From contig JAFAGR010000057.1 of NCBI GenBank assembly GCA_023422565.1, positions 1 to 40,520 on the forward strand: DNA of 40,520 nt, read 5' to 3'. This DNA comes from Bacteroidota bacterium. Its GTDB lineage: Bacteria; Bacteroidota; Bacteroidia; Chitinophagales; Chitinophagaceae. The notes under the pieces are model-generated. The model saw nothing but the letters and a program-made list of their open reading frames with translations. It did not search any database and was not told where the DNA came from. Every line of letters starts with the position of its first letter. The stretch's first letter is position 1. Of the stretch, positions 7,577 through 15,788 are shown one piece after another. Made by a program: the position numbers and the translations under genes.

Positions 7577-7642
7577 AAATTCATTTTCTTTCCCTAATCT
7601 ACATTGTTTTCTTCATTACTGATGTTAAAAACCATACCAGTT

Positions 7643-10336
7643 TTAAAGAACGGCCAAACTTTCCTCGATTGCCCTGATCTTGGTTTCGGCATCAGACTTT
7701 TTCTTCTGTTCCAATGCAAGTACTTCAGGCCTGGCATTTTGAAGGAACTTTTCATTGCCAAGTTTTTTCTCCACCGAGGAAAGAAACCCTTTGAGGTGTT
7801 CAAGCTCCTTTAACATTTCCTGTTTTTGCTTGCTGTTGTCTAAGGGATGTTCTGTTTCGAGATATACACGGGTTTTACCAATAACTGACTGAATGGTGCC
7901 CGGTACGCTTTCCTGTACAAAATTGATGGCTGTACCATTTACCTGGCGTTTAAGGATGCCCGTTATTGGCTTCATCAGTTCTGCATCCGGCGAATCCAAA
8001 TGTATGATAATGCTTTCTTTTTGTTTGAGCTGATTGCGGTTCCTTAGGTCGCGGATACCGCTGATCAGGTCCTGGAGCAGTCTCCCCTGGTCAATGGCAC
8101 GGCGGTCGGCGGTTTCCGGATCGGAAAATTGTTTAACACACAGGTCATCGTTTCTTTCCTCTATTAAATGATAGATCTCTTCGGTAACAAAGGGCATGAA
8201 GGGATGCAGCATCTGCAAAAGTTCACCGAAGAACAACTTCGTTTGTGCATACACGTTAGCATTGATGGTTCCTTCGAAGGGCGGCTTCACCCATTCCAGA
8301 TACCAGCTGCAGAAATCATCCCAAATGAGCGAGTACAATGTTTTCAGCGCCTCACTCAGCCTGAATTGTTTCATCAATGAGTCGATCTCTTCGCGGGCTT
8401 CATTAAGGCGGTTGCGAAACCAGGTTACAGCAAAATCATCCTCGGTATAGGCCGAGCGGTGCGTGATCTTTTCGGCAAGCCAGTTGATTGACTCATCTTC
8501 AAGCGGATCATTATTTTTCTCCACGCGGTCCTTCCACATCTGCACCAGTTTTAGCGCATTCCACATCTTGTTATTGAAGTTACGCCCCTGTTCAAGCGAG
8601 GCTTCATCAAACAAAAGGTCATTACCTGCGGGGGAAGAGATCATTATTCCGAATCGAACTGCATCAGCTCCATATTTATCAATCAACTGCAAAAGGTCAG
8701 GACTGTTGCCGAGGCTCTTGCTCATCTTTCTGCCCTGTTTATCCCTCACCATTCCGGTAAAGTACACATCGTTGAAAGGCTTTTCCTTTTTGTATTCCAT
8801 TCCGGCCATCACCATTCGGGCAACCCAGAAGAAAATGATATCCTGGCCGGTAACCAATACAGAACCCGGGTAGTAATATTCTACTTCCTTATTGTTTGGT
8901 TCGGTGATCCCTTTAAAAACCTCCATTGGCCAAAGCCAGGAAGAAAACCAGGTATCCAGCACGTCTTCATCCTGTTTCAATCCCGTACTGCGCACAGGCG
9001 TTCCCGTTAGTTCGGCGTATTTCTCATAGGCTTCCTGTTCCGTTTCCGCCACAACCATTTTGCCGTCTGCATCATACCATGCCGGAATTTGTTGCCCCCA
9101 CCACAGTTGGCGGCTGATGCACCAATCCTTTACGTTTTCAAGCCAGTATTTATATGTGGCCAGAAATTTATCTCCGGGATGAATTTTGATATCGCCGTTC
9201 ACCACCGCATCCAGCGCTGGTTTTGCAAGTCCGGCCATTTTTACGAACCATTGTGTACTGATCCGCGGTTCCACAATTACACCGGTGCGCTGGCTGTATC
9301 CGAGGCGGGTGGAATAAACTTCTTCTTTTTCAATGAAGCCTTTCTCTCTCAATTCGGAAATGATCTTCTTTCTGGCGGCAAAACGTTCTTCGCCTACATA
9401 GATCTGTGCCGCCGCGCTCATAGTACCATCCTCATTCAAGGTATCTATTACCTCCACATTATGTTTTAGTCCGAGATTGTAATCGTTGATGTCATGGGCT
9501 GGTGTCACTTTCAGCGCACCTGTTCCGAAAGAAGCATCCACGTAATCATCAAATATGATAGGGATACGTCGGTTGATCAAAGGAACGAATGCAAACCTTC
9601 CTTTCAACTTCGTATACCGCTCATCGTTAGGATTCACACAAATTGCCGTATCGCCCATGATCGTTTCCGGTCGCTGGGTGGCAATAGTAATGTGTTGAGG
9701 CAATGAATTATCACCGTCTCCTTCTATCTTATAATTAATATAATACAGCGTTCCCTGAACATCCCTGTATTCCACTTCTTCATCGCTAAGAGCAGTTTTC
9801 GCCGCCACATCCCAGTTGATCATCCTCGCACCTCGATAGATCAACCCTTTGTTGTATAGATCTACAAACACCTTTAAAACCGCCGAATAATAGTGCGGAT
9901 CCATGGTGAATGTGGTACGGTTCCAATCCACACTGCAGCCAAGCCTTTCGATCTGGTTATATATTATATTACCATACTTTTCCTTCCACTCAAATGCATA
10001 CTTTAAAAACTCCTCCCTGCTAAGCGAATTCTTTTCAATGCCTCTTTCCTTCAGCATCGCCACCACCTTCGCTTCCGTAGCGATACTTGCGTGGTCGCTG
10101 CCGGGCACCCAGCACGCATTGAAACCAGACATCCTTGCCTTCCGAACCAAAATGTCCTGCACCGTTTCATTTAAGGTATGGCCCATGTGCAAAACGCCCG
10201 TTACGTTTGGCGGTGGAATTACCACAGTAAACGGTGGGCGCTCATCAGGCGTACTGTTGAAATACTTTTTTGCCATCCAGTGGCTATACCAGCGCGATTC
10301 TACAGATGCGGGTTCAAAATTCTTACTCAATTCCAT
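7643..10336 (-). CDS. valS: Valyl-tRNA synthetase
   Basis: A class I aminoacyl-tRNA synthetase that charges tRNA-Val. The 897-residue protein shows the PNVTGVLHMGHTLN HIGH-box (residues ~45-55), the connective CP1 editing domain with ATQRPETIMGDTA (the threonine-rich editing site), DVLDTWFSSWLWP, and the KMSKS loop GRKMSKSLGNSPD near residue 538. It then has the helical anticodon-binding domain and the C-terminal coiled-coil arm (about residues 825-897) typical of ValS. The start at 10336 (MELSKNFEPASVESRWYSHW) suits the family. It is divergent from the exonuclease/GIY-YIG gene, and a tRNA-Val gene lies 1.6 kb away. No T-box is expected or seen. Confidence 0.98.
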   Translation of the reverse strand: MELSKNFEPASVESRWYSHWMAKKYFNSTPDERPPFTVVIPPPNVTGVLHMGHTLNETVQDILVRKARMSGFNACWVPGSDHASIATEAKVVAMLKERGIEKNSLSREEFLKYAFEWKEKYGNIIYNQIERLGCSVDWNRTTFTMDPHYYSAVLKVFVDLYNKGLIYRGARMINWDVAAKTALSDEEVEYRDVQGTLYYINYKIEGDGDNSLPQHITIATQRPETIMGDTAICVNPNDERYTKLKGRFAFVPLINRRIPIIFDDYVDASFGTGALKVTPAHDINDYNLGLKHNVEVIDTLNEDGTMSAAAQIYVGEERFAARKKIISELREKGFIEKEEVYSTRLGYSQRTGVIVEPRISTQWFVKMAGLAKPALDAVVNGDIKIHPGDKFLATYKYWLENVKDWCISRQLWWGQQIPAWYDADGKMVVAETEQEAYEKYAELTGTPVRSTGLKQDEDVLDTWFSSWLWPMEVFKGITEPNNKEVEYYYPGSVLVTGQDIIFFWVARMVMAGMEYKKEKPFNDVYFTGMVRDKQGRKMSKSLGNSPDLLQLIDKYGADAVRFGIMISSPAGNDLLFDEASLEQGRNFNNKMWNALKLVQMWKDRVEKNNDPLEDESINWLAEKITHRSAYTEDDFAVTWFRNRLNEAREEIDSLMKQFRLSEALKTLYSLIWDDFCSWYLEWVKPPFEGTINANVYAQTKLFFGELLQMLHPFMPFVTEEIYHLIEERNDDLCVKQFSDPETADRRAIDQGRLLQDLISGIRDLRNRNQLKQKESIIIHLDSPDAELMKPITGILKRQVNGTAINFVQESVPGTIQSVIGKTRVYLETEHPLDNSKQKQEMLKELEHLKGFLSSVEKKLGNEKFLQNARPEVLALEQKKKSDAETKIRAIEESLAVL

Positions 10337-10525
10337 ATTACTCCTTTCTTCATTTTTTTACACAGCGGCAAATTTATTACTAATTGAAAAGGAAACAGTA
10401 AAAAGTCGAAATCCCGCGAATGCACAATGAAGAGATTAGACTAATACCGGAAACTATTGGCCAAAAGCCTGTTTACATGCCTAAAAAAATTAGTATTTTG
10501 CATTCCCTTTCAAGCACGGATCTTT

Positions 10526-11851
10526 TTGTACGCAATTGTTGATATAGAAACCACCGGTGGCCACGCGTCTGCGCATGGTATTACGGAAATCGCCATAATT
10601 GTTTATGATGGTGAGAAAATTATACGCGAGTATGAAACTCTCATTAATCCCTTGCAGCCCATTCCAAAGTTCATTTCATCGCTAACAGGCATCAGCAATG
10701 CCATGGTGGCTTCGGCGCCCCGGTTTGATGAAGTGGCTCATGAGATCAGTGAAATCTTGGAAGGAAATATTTTCGTTGCACACAATGTAAATTTCGACCA
10801 TTCCTTTTTGAAGGTAAAACTTGGCGAATGCGGCTATTCACTTAACGGTAAGAAGTTATGTACCGTGAGGCTTGCGCGAAAAACATTTCCAGGCCTGCCT
10901 TCTTACAGCCTTGGAAATATATGCAGGGAACTGAATATTAATGTAACTCATCGCCACAGGGCAGGAGGTGATGCGCGTGCAACGGCTCGATTGCTCCACC
11001 TTATTCTTTCCAGTGGAGGGCGCCTTCATGTAAATGAAATGTTGAAGCGCAATTCGGGAGAGCAGTGGTTGCCGACTCATTTAGACCGTAAGATTATAAC
11101 CAGGCTTCCGGGCAAACCCGGTGTATATTATTTCCACGATCAAAAGAAAAAGGTCATATACGTAGGAAAAGCGGTGAACCTGAAAAAAAGAGTTACCAGC
11201 CATTTTACAGGAACTGACGGAGGAAACCGGCGCCAGCAATTTCTACGGAAGATACATGACATCACCTACCGGGAATGCGTAGACGAACTTCACGCGCTTG
11301 TGCTGGAAAGCACTGAAATAAGGCGTTTGTGGCCGGCTTATAACTACAGCCAAAAGAAAGCAGCCCCGGCATTCGGACTTTATTCCTATGAAGACAGCCG
11401 CGGTTTTTTGCGGCTGGTAATTGACCGCCGCCGAAAACATCTCGAAGCATTATATCGTTTTAATTTGTTACAGGAGGGGAAAGCCATGCTCAGGAAGATC
11501 GCTTCGGAATTTGAGATCGACCCTGCAATGTGTTTTCTTGACCCGCTCACGGAAACGGTTTCGTGTACAGATCACCGTTACCATAATGAAAAAGTAAGGA
11601 AAGCGATTGAAGCGCTGGATGCAAAACTCCGGACATTTTCGGTTGTAAGCCCCGCACCGGACGGCAGGCAACTTTGCCTGCTTATAGAACGAGGCGGGTT
11701 TTACGGCATGGGATATTTAAACGGTGAGCCGGGGTCTGTGAGCGAATTGAAAGAAAAACTCGATCCATTTCCTGATAACGATTTTATCCGCAACAGCATT
11801 TTCAGTTTTGCGGAGAGAAACCCCGGCATGGTTCGAGATTGGAAAGAATAA
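10526..11851 (+). CDS. DnaQ-like 3'-5' exonuclease fused to a UvrC-type GIY-YIG nuclease
   Basis: The N-terminal domain (about residues 1-170) is a DEDDh exonuclease. Exo I is VDIETTGG, Exo II HNVNFDHSFL and Exo III HRAGGDARATARLL. It is followed by a GIY-YIG domain (about 193-280), LPGKPGVYYFHD ... VIYVGKAVNLKKRVTSHF, matching the N-terminus of UvrC/Cho, and a C-terminal region of unknown fold with two Cys-containing segments. Such fusions are known in Bacteroidota and Actinobacteria and are taken to act in DNA repair or proofreading, cutting and trimming damaged strands. No ATG precedes the exonuclease core. The TTG at 10526 gives the canonical beginning x-YAIVDIETTGG. An in-frame TTG at 10457 would add 23 residues that do not resemble the family. 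The gene is divergent from valS. Confidence 0.88.
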   Translation: MYAIVDIETTGGHASAHGITEIAIIVYDGEKIIREYETLINPLQPIPKFISSLTGISNAMVASAPRFDEVAHEISEILEGNIFVAHNVNFDHSFLKVKLGECGYSLNGKKLCTVRLARKTFPGLPSYSLGNICRELNINVTHRHRAGGDARATARLLHLILSSGGRLHVNEMLKRNSGEQWLPTHLDRKIITRLPGKPGVYYFHDQKKKVIYVGKAVNLKKRVTSHFTGTDGGNRRQQFLRKIHDITYRECVDELHALVLESTEIRRLWPAYNYSQKKAAPAFGLYSYEDSRGFLRLVIDRRRKHLEALYRFNLLQEGKAMLRKIASEFEIDPAMCFLDPLTETVSCTDHRYHNEKVRKAIEALDAKLRTFSVVSPAPDGRQLCLLIERGGFYGMGYLNGEPGSVSELKEKLDPFPDNDFIRNSIFSFAERNPGMVRDWKE

Positions 11852-11929
11852 TGTAAGTGCGGGAAGGTTGATTTCGTTTACCGGAGTTCAAAGCAATTTC
11901 CCGAGTTAAAAGAAAATTTTTCAATTGAA

Positions 11930-11962
11930 TTTGTTGGTGAAATATTTTTCCCCTTATCTTTG
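11930..11962 (+). promoter_or_regulatory. Promoter of tRNA-Val
   Basis: A textbook Bacteroidota promoter: TTTG at 11930-11933, 21 bp, then TATCTTTG at 11955-11962, an exact TAnnTTTG -7 box. Transcription would start about 8-10 bp before the mature tRNA 5' end. Confidence 0.8.
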
Positions 11963-11977
11963 CCCTCCCAAAAACAA

Positions 11978-12052
11978 GGGAGCATAGCTCAGTTGGTTTA
12001 GAGCATCTGCCTTACAAGCAGAGGGGCCGCGGTTCGAGCCCGTGTGCTCCCA
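11978..12052 (+). tRNA. tRNA-Val (anticodon UAC)
   Basis: A complete cloverleaf can be drawn. The acceptor stem is GGGAGCA (11978-11984) with TGCTCCC (12045-12051). The D stem is GCTC/GAGC. The anticodon stem is TCTGC/GCAGA around the loop CTTACAA (anticodon TAC at 12013-12015). A 5-base variable loop is followed by the T arm CGCGG-TTCGAGC-CCGTG with one G-U pair. The discriminator is A at 12052 and CCA is not encoded. It reads GUA, and by wobble other Val codons. Confidence 0.97.
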
Positions 12053-12059
12053 CAAAGAA

Positions 12060-12084
12060 AAGACACCTTTCCGGTGTCTTTTTT
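12060..12084. terminator. Bidirectional intrinsic terminator
   Basis: An 8-bp stem AAGACACC / GGTGTCTT with a 5-base loop is followed by a T run on plus (12079-12084) and, read on minus, by TTTTCTTT. It ends the tRNA-Val transcript on plus and the 12097-13011 gene on minus. Confidence 0.9.
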
Positions 12085-12096
12085 CGTTTGGCAGAT

Positions 12097-13011
12097 CTAA
12101 TTTGAAAGCGTGATCGTGATCGCCGGAACGATAAACCTGCTCTCATCCCGGTCGCGGCTTGTTTTGTCAGCTATTACGGTTTTCTTAAACGGACGATATT
12201 TCGGGCTGCTCCATTTCCCCTGCATATACTCAACAATAAAATGTGGTTCGTTGACAGGGAGGAGCCCTACTGCAGGAGAATAACTAACGTGGCGGTCCTT
12301 ACTGCCTGCGATCTTCAGCTCGTAACGATTTTCGGGGATTATCATAGACTCTACTGCCACTATCAAACCCGAGTTGGGAAACTCTATACCAAGATCTATT
12401 ATTTCCAGCCTTGCCATTTTCAATCCTTTTCTTGCGCGGATCAAAATCGGCCCGGTATATATCTCATTTGCGGGAAGTCCATCTTCTCCGGCTTCATATA
12501 ACCGGACATTTGCTATTGCCCCGGCCTGGAAACTGGACATAAAAACTTTCACACTTTTCAGGAGGGGAACATTTTTAAGCGAATCATGATATGGAAAGAA
12601 CCGGCCAATCTGGAAGGGTCGGTTAGAGGTTCCCCTGTAATGACTCACATCGGCGGTTTTGAATTTCCCGATTTCAATTTCCTTGCGTTTTACATTCTTA
12701 TCCCGCAACCTGATCGGCCGCAGCGCAATTACATTTTTTTCCAACAGAACTTTAGCTATATCCTCATTTGCGGCGACTCTTTTTGACATATAACCCGCAG
12801 AGCTAAATACTATGGTGTCTGACGGAGATAAAGAGGGGAGGGAGAAAGCGCCTGATTTGTCTGAGGTGGTGCCATTCATTTTTCCTGACACCCAGATATT
12901 CACGAATGGGATCGGCGCTTCCGTAGAATGATCCAGGATCACTCCGCTTACCTGTGCTTCTGAATTAAAGCAAATTGAAATGAAAAATACACTTAAAAAA
13001 ACCTTTACCAT
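12097..13011 (-). CDS. Secreted CarboxypepD_reg-like domain protein
   Basis: A 304-residue exported protein (signal MVKVFLSVFFISICFNSEAQ). Residues ~20-100 form a CarboxypepD_reg-like beta-sandwich: VSGVILDHSTEAPIPFVNIW, then GTTSDKSGAFSLPSLSPSDT and IVFSSAGYMSKRV. This is the same module that opens TonB-dependent outer-membrane proteins, but here no plug or barrel follows. The remaining ~200 residues are beta-rich (FQAGAIANVRLYEAGEDGLP ... IYTGPILIRARKGLKMARLE) and resemble nothing I can name. It is probably periplasmic or outer-membrane associated. It stands as a single gene with the bidirectional terminator 12 bp after its stop codon. Confidence 0.7.
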   Translation of the reverse strand: MVKVFLSVFFISICFNSEAQVSGVILDHSTEAPIPFVNIWVSGKMNGTTSDKSGAFSLPSLSPSDTIVFSSAGYMSKRVAANEDIAKVLLEKNVIALRPIRLRDKNVKRKEIEIGKFKTADVSHYRGTSNRPFQIGRFFPYHDSLKNVPLLKSVKVFMSSFQAGAIANVRLYEAGEDGLPANEIYTGPILIRARKGLKMARLEIIDLGIEFPNSGLIVAVESMIIPENRYELKIAGSKDRHVSYSPAVGLLPVNEPHFIVEYMQGKWSSPKYRPFKKTVIADKTSRDRDESRFIVPAITITLSN

Positions 13012-13061
13012 AAGTTTTAAAATTTAAATGATCCCATATCTCCATTCTCAGATCTCAATTG

Positions 13062-13571
13062 TCACTTCCCTGATCGCAACCGGATTCCATAGTATAAATG
13101 ACTCACTGTATCATCGGCAAACTCTGCCACCCCCGGGAGTTCGCCCCATTTTTCAAATCCAAGTTTGTTAAGCAATGCAATGCTTGCAGTGTTAGAAGCC
13201 AGAAGTATTGCCAGCAAATAATTAAAGCCTAAGGATTGAGCCTGTTCAATAATTTTTTGAACGAAAAAAGTCCCTGCTCCTTTTCCGTGGCTTGAAGGAT
13301 GAAGGTAGTAACTTATCTCCGCCACTTTTTCCAGCGCCTGCCTGCCCTCACGGTAAGGGCTAATCGAAGCAAAGCCGGTAACTTCCTGCTCATTTATAAG
13401 TACGAATGCCGGAAATAATCCAGTATGGTTTTTCAACCATGCGTTCCAATATTCAAACGGTGGCGGATGAGTATGTGCGGTTTGCCTGTTAGTTACTGCA
13501 AATCCATAAATGGAAGCGATCTCCGTAAGATCATTTACTGAAGCTTTCCTGATTTGAAGTGCGGCGCTCAT
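13062..13571 (-). CDS. GNAT acetyltransferase, phosphinothricin-acetyltransferase-like
   Basis: A 169-residue GNAT enzyme. The ATG at 13571 (MSAALQIRKASVNDLTEIAS) is preferred over the in-frame upstream ATG at 13613, because the GNAT fold starts with that first strand and the upstream 14 residues look like leader. Conserved pieces are EISYYLHPSSHGKGAGTFFV, the acetyl-CoA loop of the form H-G-K-G-A-G, and LLASNTASIALLNKLGFEKW as motif B. The pattern YNxxV..R...A...P....WF of the Pat/Bar group is partly visible at IYGFAVTNRQTAHTHPPPFE, so N-acetylation of a small amino compound is plausible but unproven. It is divergent from the OmpA-domain gene. Confidence 0.8.
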   Translation of the reverse strand: MSAALQIRKASVNDLTEIASIYGFAVTNRQTAHTHPPPFEYWNAWLKNHTGLFPAFVLINEQEVTGFASISPYREGRQALEKVAEISYYLHPSSHGKGAGTFFVQKIIEQAQSLGFNYLLAILLASNTASIALLNKLGFEKWGELPGVAEFADDTVSHLYYGIRLRSGK

Positions 13572-13632
13572 AAATATTGAGAGTATTGAACAGACACAAT
13601 GTAACTCATCCAACTACAATTAGAAACTTGGT

Positions 13633-13640
13633 TATATTTG
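13633..13640 (+). promoter_or_regulatory. -7 box upstream of the OmpA-domain gene
   Basis: TATATTTG is an exact TAnnTTTG match, 19 bp before the ATG at 13660. It implies a leader of roughly 13 bases. No clear -33 element was found at the right spacing. Confidence 0.5.
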
Positions 13641-13659
13641 ACCTAATAAAACTACGGAA

Positions 13660-14949
13660 ATGAAACTTTTTACCCTTCTTATCATCGCCACTTTTGCAGG
13701 CCTCCCTTACAGCAATGCACAATTATTAAAGAAGATGAAGGAGCGCGCTGCGCAGACTGCAGAAAATAAAATTCTGAATAAAACTTCTACTGCCACAGAC
13801 AAATCAATTGACAAAGCGGAGGCCGAAGTAAAAAAGGATACAAAGAAAAAGGCGGACTCTCCGGATGCCCCGTCGGAAGAAAGCGGTGAAGTGGAAACTG
13901 CAAAAGCCCCGGCCCCGTCTAAATCTGCGCCAAAAACAAGTTCTCTCAAATCATTTGCAAATTACGATTTCGTGCCCGGCGATAAATTGATCTATTATTA
14001 CGATATGGCCGGTGAACGCGACGCGGAAATTCCCGGGCGTATGCTGGTGAATGACGGAAATGTGGAAGTGCAAACTTATAAAGGCGAAAAAGTATTGCTC
14101 ATTCCCGCGAAAGCAGAATTGAGCATGGTGCCTGCAATTAACAGCAATAATTACCTGCCGGAGCAATTCACCCTTGAGTTTGATGTGATGACCAATGGAG
14201 AAAGTTATCAGAATGGTGCCGTGAGGCTTTATTTCCGAAAACCTGAACACAGCAATTATAAATGGTCGGGCACATGTGTTTATAAAGTTGATCTGTCAGG
14301 GCTTTCCAACGGGAGGGGAGGAATCGATTTCACTTCGCATAAAGAGGATGGGGGCATCATCGGCGGCCATCGCTATTTTGTAGATGAAGCCAACATAAAT
14401 ACGCCGGACACCTGGAGAAAGGTGGCGATATATGTAAATAAAAACATCGGAAAGGTTTATGTTGATCAATATCGTGTGGGCATAATGAACCAGTTGCAGC
14501 CGGGAGCGGGCATGGTAACATTTGAGTTCTCCAATGAATATACGCCGATCATGATCAAGAATATCCGCATTGCAAAAGGTGGATCGGATGCATACAATAA
14601 GGTGATGACCGAAGGAAAATTTGTGTCTTACGGAATTCAGTTTGATGTGAACAAGGCCACGTTGAAACCGGAATCAATGGGAACAATAAATGAGGTGTAC
14701 AAAATGCTTAACGAAAATGCAGGATTGAAATTTGAGATCGGCGGACATACGGACAGCGATGGATCTGCAGAAGCTAATATCAAGTTATCGGAAGACAGGG
14801 CGAAATCTGTGAAAGCAGCATTGGTGGAATTGGGAATTGATGAAAGCCGCCTTACGGTAAAGGGATTTGGTGCTTCCAAACCGGTTAACGATAACAGCAG
14901 CGCAGAGAACAAAGCGAGAAACAGGAGAGTGGAGTTTGTGAAAAAGTGA
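13660..14949 (+). CDS. Secreted OmpA-family peptidoglycan-binding protein
   Basis: A 429-residue envelope protein. It has a signal peptide (MKLFTLLIIATFAGLPYSNA), a charged Ala/Lys/Glu-rich linker (about residues 25-95) that suggests an extended or coiled region, and a beta-rich concanavalin/LamG-like domain (about 100-310; EQFTLEFDVMTNGESYQNGA, TWRKVAIYVNKNIGKVYVDQ). At the C-terminus is an OmpA domain (about 325-429) with IQFDVNKATLKPESM, IGGHTDSDGSAEANIKLSED and NKARNRRVEF. The Asp of HTDSDG and the Arg of NRRVEF are the residues that hold diaminopimelate in this family, so the protein should tether the outer membrane or a surface domain to peptidoglycan. The arrangement of a LamG-like domain before OmpA is common in Bacteroidota. 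No intrinsic terminator follows; the gap holds short repeats. Confidence 0.88.
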   Translation: MKLFTLLIIATFAGLPYSNAQLLKKMKERAAQTAENKILNKTSTATDKSIDKAEAEVKKDTKKKADSPDAPSEESGEVETAKAPAPSKSAPKTSSLKSFANYDFVPGDKLIYYYDMAGERDAEIPGRMLVNDGNVEVQTYKGEKVLLIPAKAELSMVPAINSNNYLPEQFTLEFDVMTNGESYQNGAVRLYFRKPEHSNYKWSGTCVYKVDLSGLSNGRGGIDFTSHKEDGGIIGGHRYFVDEANINTPDTWRKVAIYVNKNIGKVYVDQYRVGIMNQLQPGAGMVTFEFSNEYTPIMIKNIRIAKGGSDAYNKVMTEGKFVSYGIQFDVNKATLKPESMGTINEVYKMLNENAGLKFEIGGHTDSDGSAEANIKLSEDRAKSVKAALVELGIDESRLTVKGFGASKPVNDNSSAENKARNRRVEFVKK

Positions 14950-14995
14950 TTTCCAGTTCCTGGTTCCTGGTTTGTAGTTCCTGGTTTCTGATTGT
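14950..14995. repeat. Short imperfect repeats of the GTTCCTGGTT type
   Basis: Immediately after the OmpA-gene stop the word GTTCCTGGTT and close variants recur about three times (14957-14992). The run has the look of simple-sequence filler found between genes in many Bacteroidota. It has no coding sense on plus and adds only low-complexity residues to a spurious minus frame. Confidence 0.55.
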
Positions 14996-15138
14996 AAAAT
15001 TTTGTGGACCGGTAATCTTTTTCTTTGCAGAATTTAGAAAGGGTAGGTTGGGTAAAAAAATATAACATGTATGCGCAATAGAATATAACCCTCATTGCAC
15101 CAAACGCGGGCTAAAACAGCCGACAAAAATCTAGGAAC

Positions 15139-15146
15139 TATATTTG
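15139..15146 (+). promoter_or_regulatory. -7 box upstream of the coiled-coil lipoprotein gene
   Basis: TATATTTG is an exact TAnnTTTG match 47 bp before the ATG at 15194. The predicted start site (about 15152) coincides with the first base of the hairpin at 15152-15179. Confidence 0.5.
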
Positions 15147-15151
15147 TGAAT

Positions 15152-15179
15152 ACCGGATGAGCTAACCGTCCGGTTTTTT
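15152..15179 (+). terminator. Terminator-like hairpin in the leader of the lipoprotein gene
   Basis: ACCGGA (15152-15157) pairs with TCCGGT (15169-15174), loop of 11, followed by a run of T to 15179. It has the form of an intrinsic terminator and lies 14 bp before the next ATG and 6 bp after a good -7 box. It could end transcription coming from ompA (200 bp upstream), or sit at the very 5' end of the lipoprotein transcript as a stabilising or attenuating structure. Confidence 0.6.
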
Positions 15180-15193
15180 CATCTAAAAAAAGA

Positions 15194-15775
15194 ATGATTA
15201 TGTACAAAATCCTTCTTCTTTCCCTTTTGTTTTTTTCCTCCTGTGGAATTCGGGAGCGCGAAGCTGCACTTGAAAAAAGGGAAGCAGCTCTTGCTCAGAA
15301 AGAACAGGAATTAATTATCAGGGAGCAGGCCGTTGTTAACGATTCTCTTGCAAGAATAGCGGCTGACACGGCAACTAAAATCATCGACACCACCATTTCA
15401 GAAACTCCCTCGGTGCAGTTGCCTATCGCCGGTACATGGCAGGTGAGAATGTTATGTAAAGAAACTTCCTGCCCGGGATCAGCAGTGGGAGATACGAAAA
15501 CGGAGACCTGGAAAATTGAAGGAGACACCGCAAATGTTATCGCGCGCGTAATGGAGGGCGATAAGTTAGTTCGTGTATATTCAGGAAAGGCTGCAGATAA
15601 CGGAATTATCCAGTTAACGGAAGCGACGGGAAGTTCGGCACATCCGCAAGGGACGTTTATAAATGTGCGCATCAGTGCGGCAGGCCCAAGGTCTTTGCAG
15701 GGAACGCGCGAAATAATTCGCGACAACGTGTGCAGGATTCTTTATGATCTGAAATTTGATAAACAAACTTCCTAA
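15194..15775 (+). CDS. Coiled-coil lipoprotein of unknown function
   Basis: A 193-residue lipoprotein (start at 15194, or at the second Met at 15200). The signal ends in LFFSSCG with the lipobox Cys at residue 17. It is followed at once by an alpha-helical coiled coil with the repeated pattern RE-x-A-LEKREAALAQKEQEL (about residues 18-50), a short Thr/Ser linker, and a globular beta domain (about 75-190) opening with IAGTWQVRMLCKETSCPGSA and ending RILYDLKF. The 'GTW' opening recalls lipocalin-like and small-molecule-binding domains of Bacteroidota, but I do not recognise the family. Three or four Cys in the domain may form disulfides. The next gene's ATG is 13 bp downstream, so they are very likely one operon with the antiporter. 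Confidence 0.7.
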   Translation: MIMYKILLLSLLFFSSCGIREREAALEKREAALAQKEQELIIREQAVVNDSLARIAADTATKIIDTTISETPSVQLPIAGTWQVRMLCKETSCPGSAVGDTKTETWKIEGDTANVIARVMEGDKLVRVYSGKAADNGIIQLTEATGSSAHPQGTFINVRISAAGPRSLQGTREIIRDNVCRILYDLKFDKQTS

Positions 15776-15788
15776 ACCCGCCGGCCTC

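Noticed and set aside
8463..8873. A 136-codon plus-strand frame inside valS
   Set aside because: It is antisense to the catalytic part of valS, with a Ser/Leu-rich product typical of shadow frames.
10457..10525. Upstream TTG start for the exonuclease/GIY-YIG gene
   Set aside because: The 23 extra residues are Lys/Phe/Cys-rich and unlike the family, whose proteins begin right at the AIVDIETTGG strand.
14637..15095. A 152-codon minus-strand frame over the end of the OmpA gene and the gap behind it
   Set aside because: Most of it is antisense to the well-supported OmpA domain. The rest comes from the low-complexity filler repeats.
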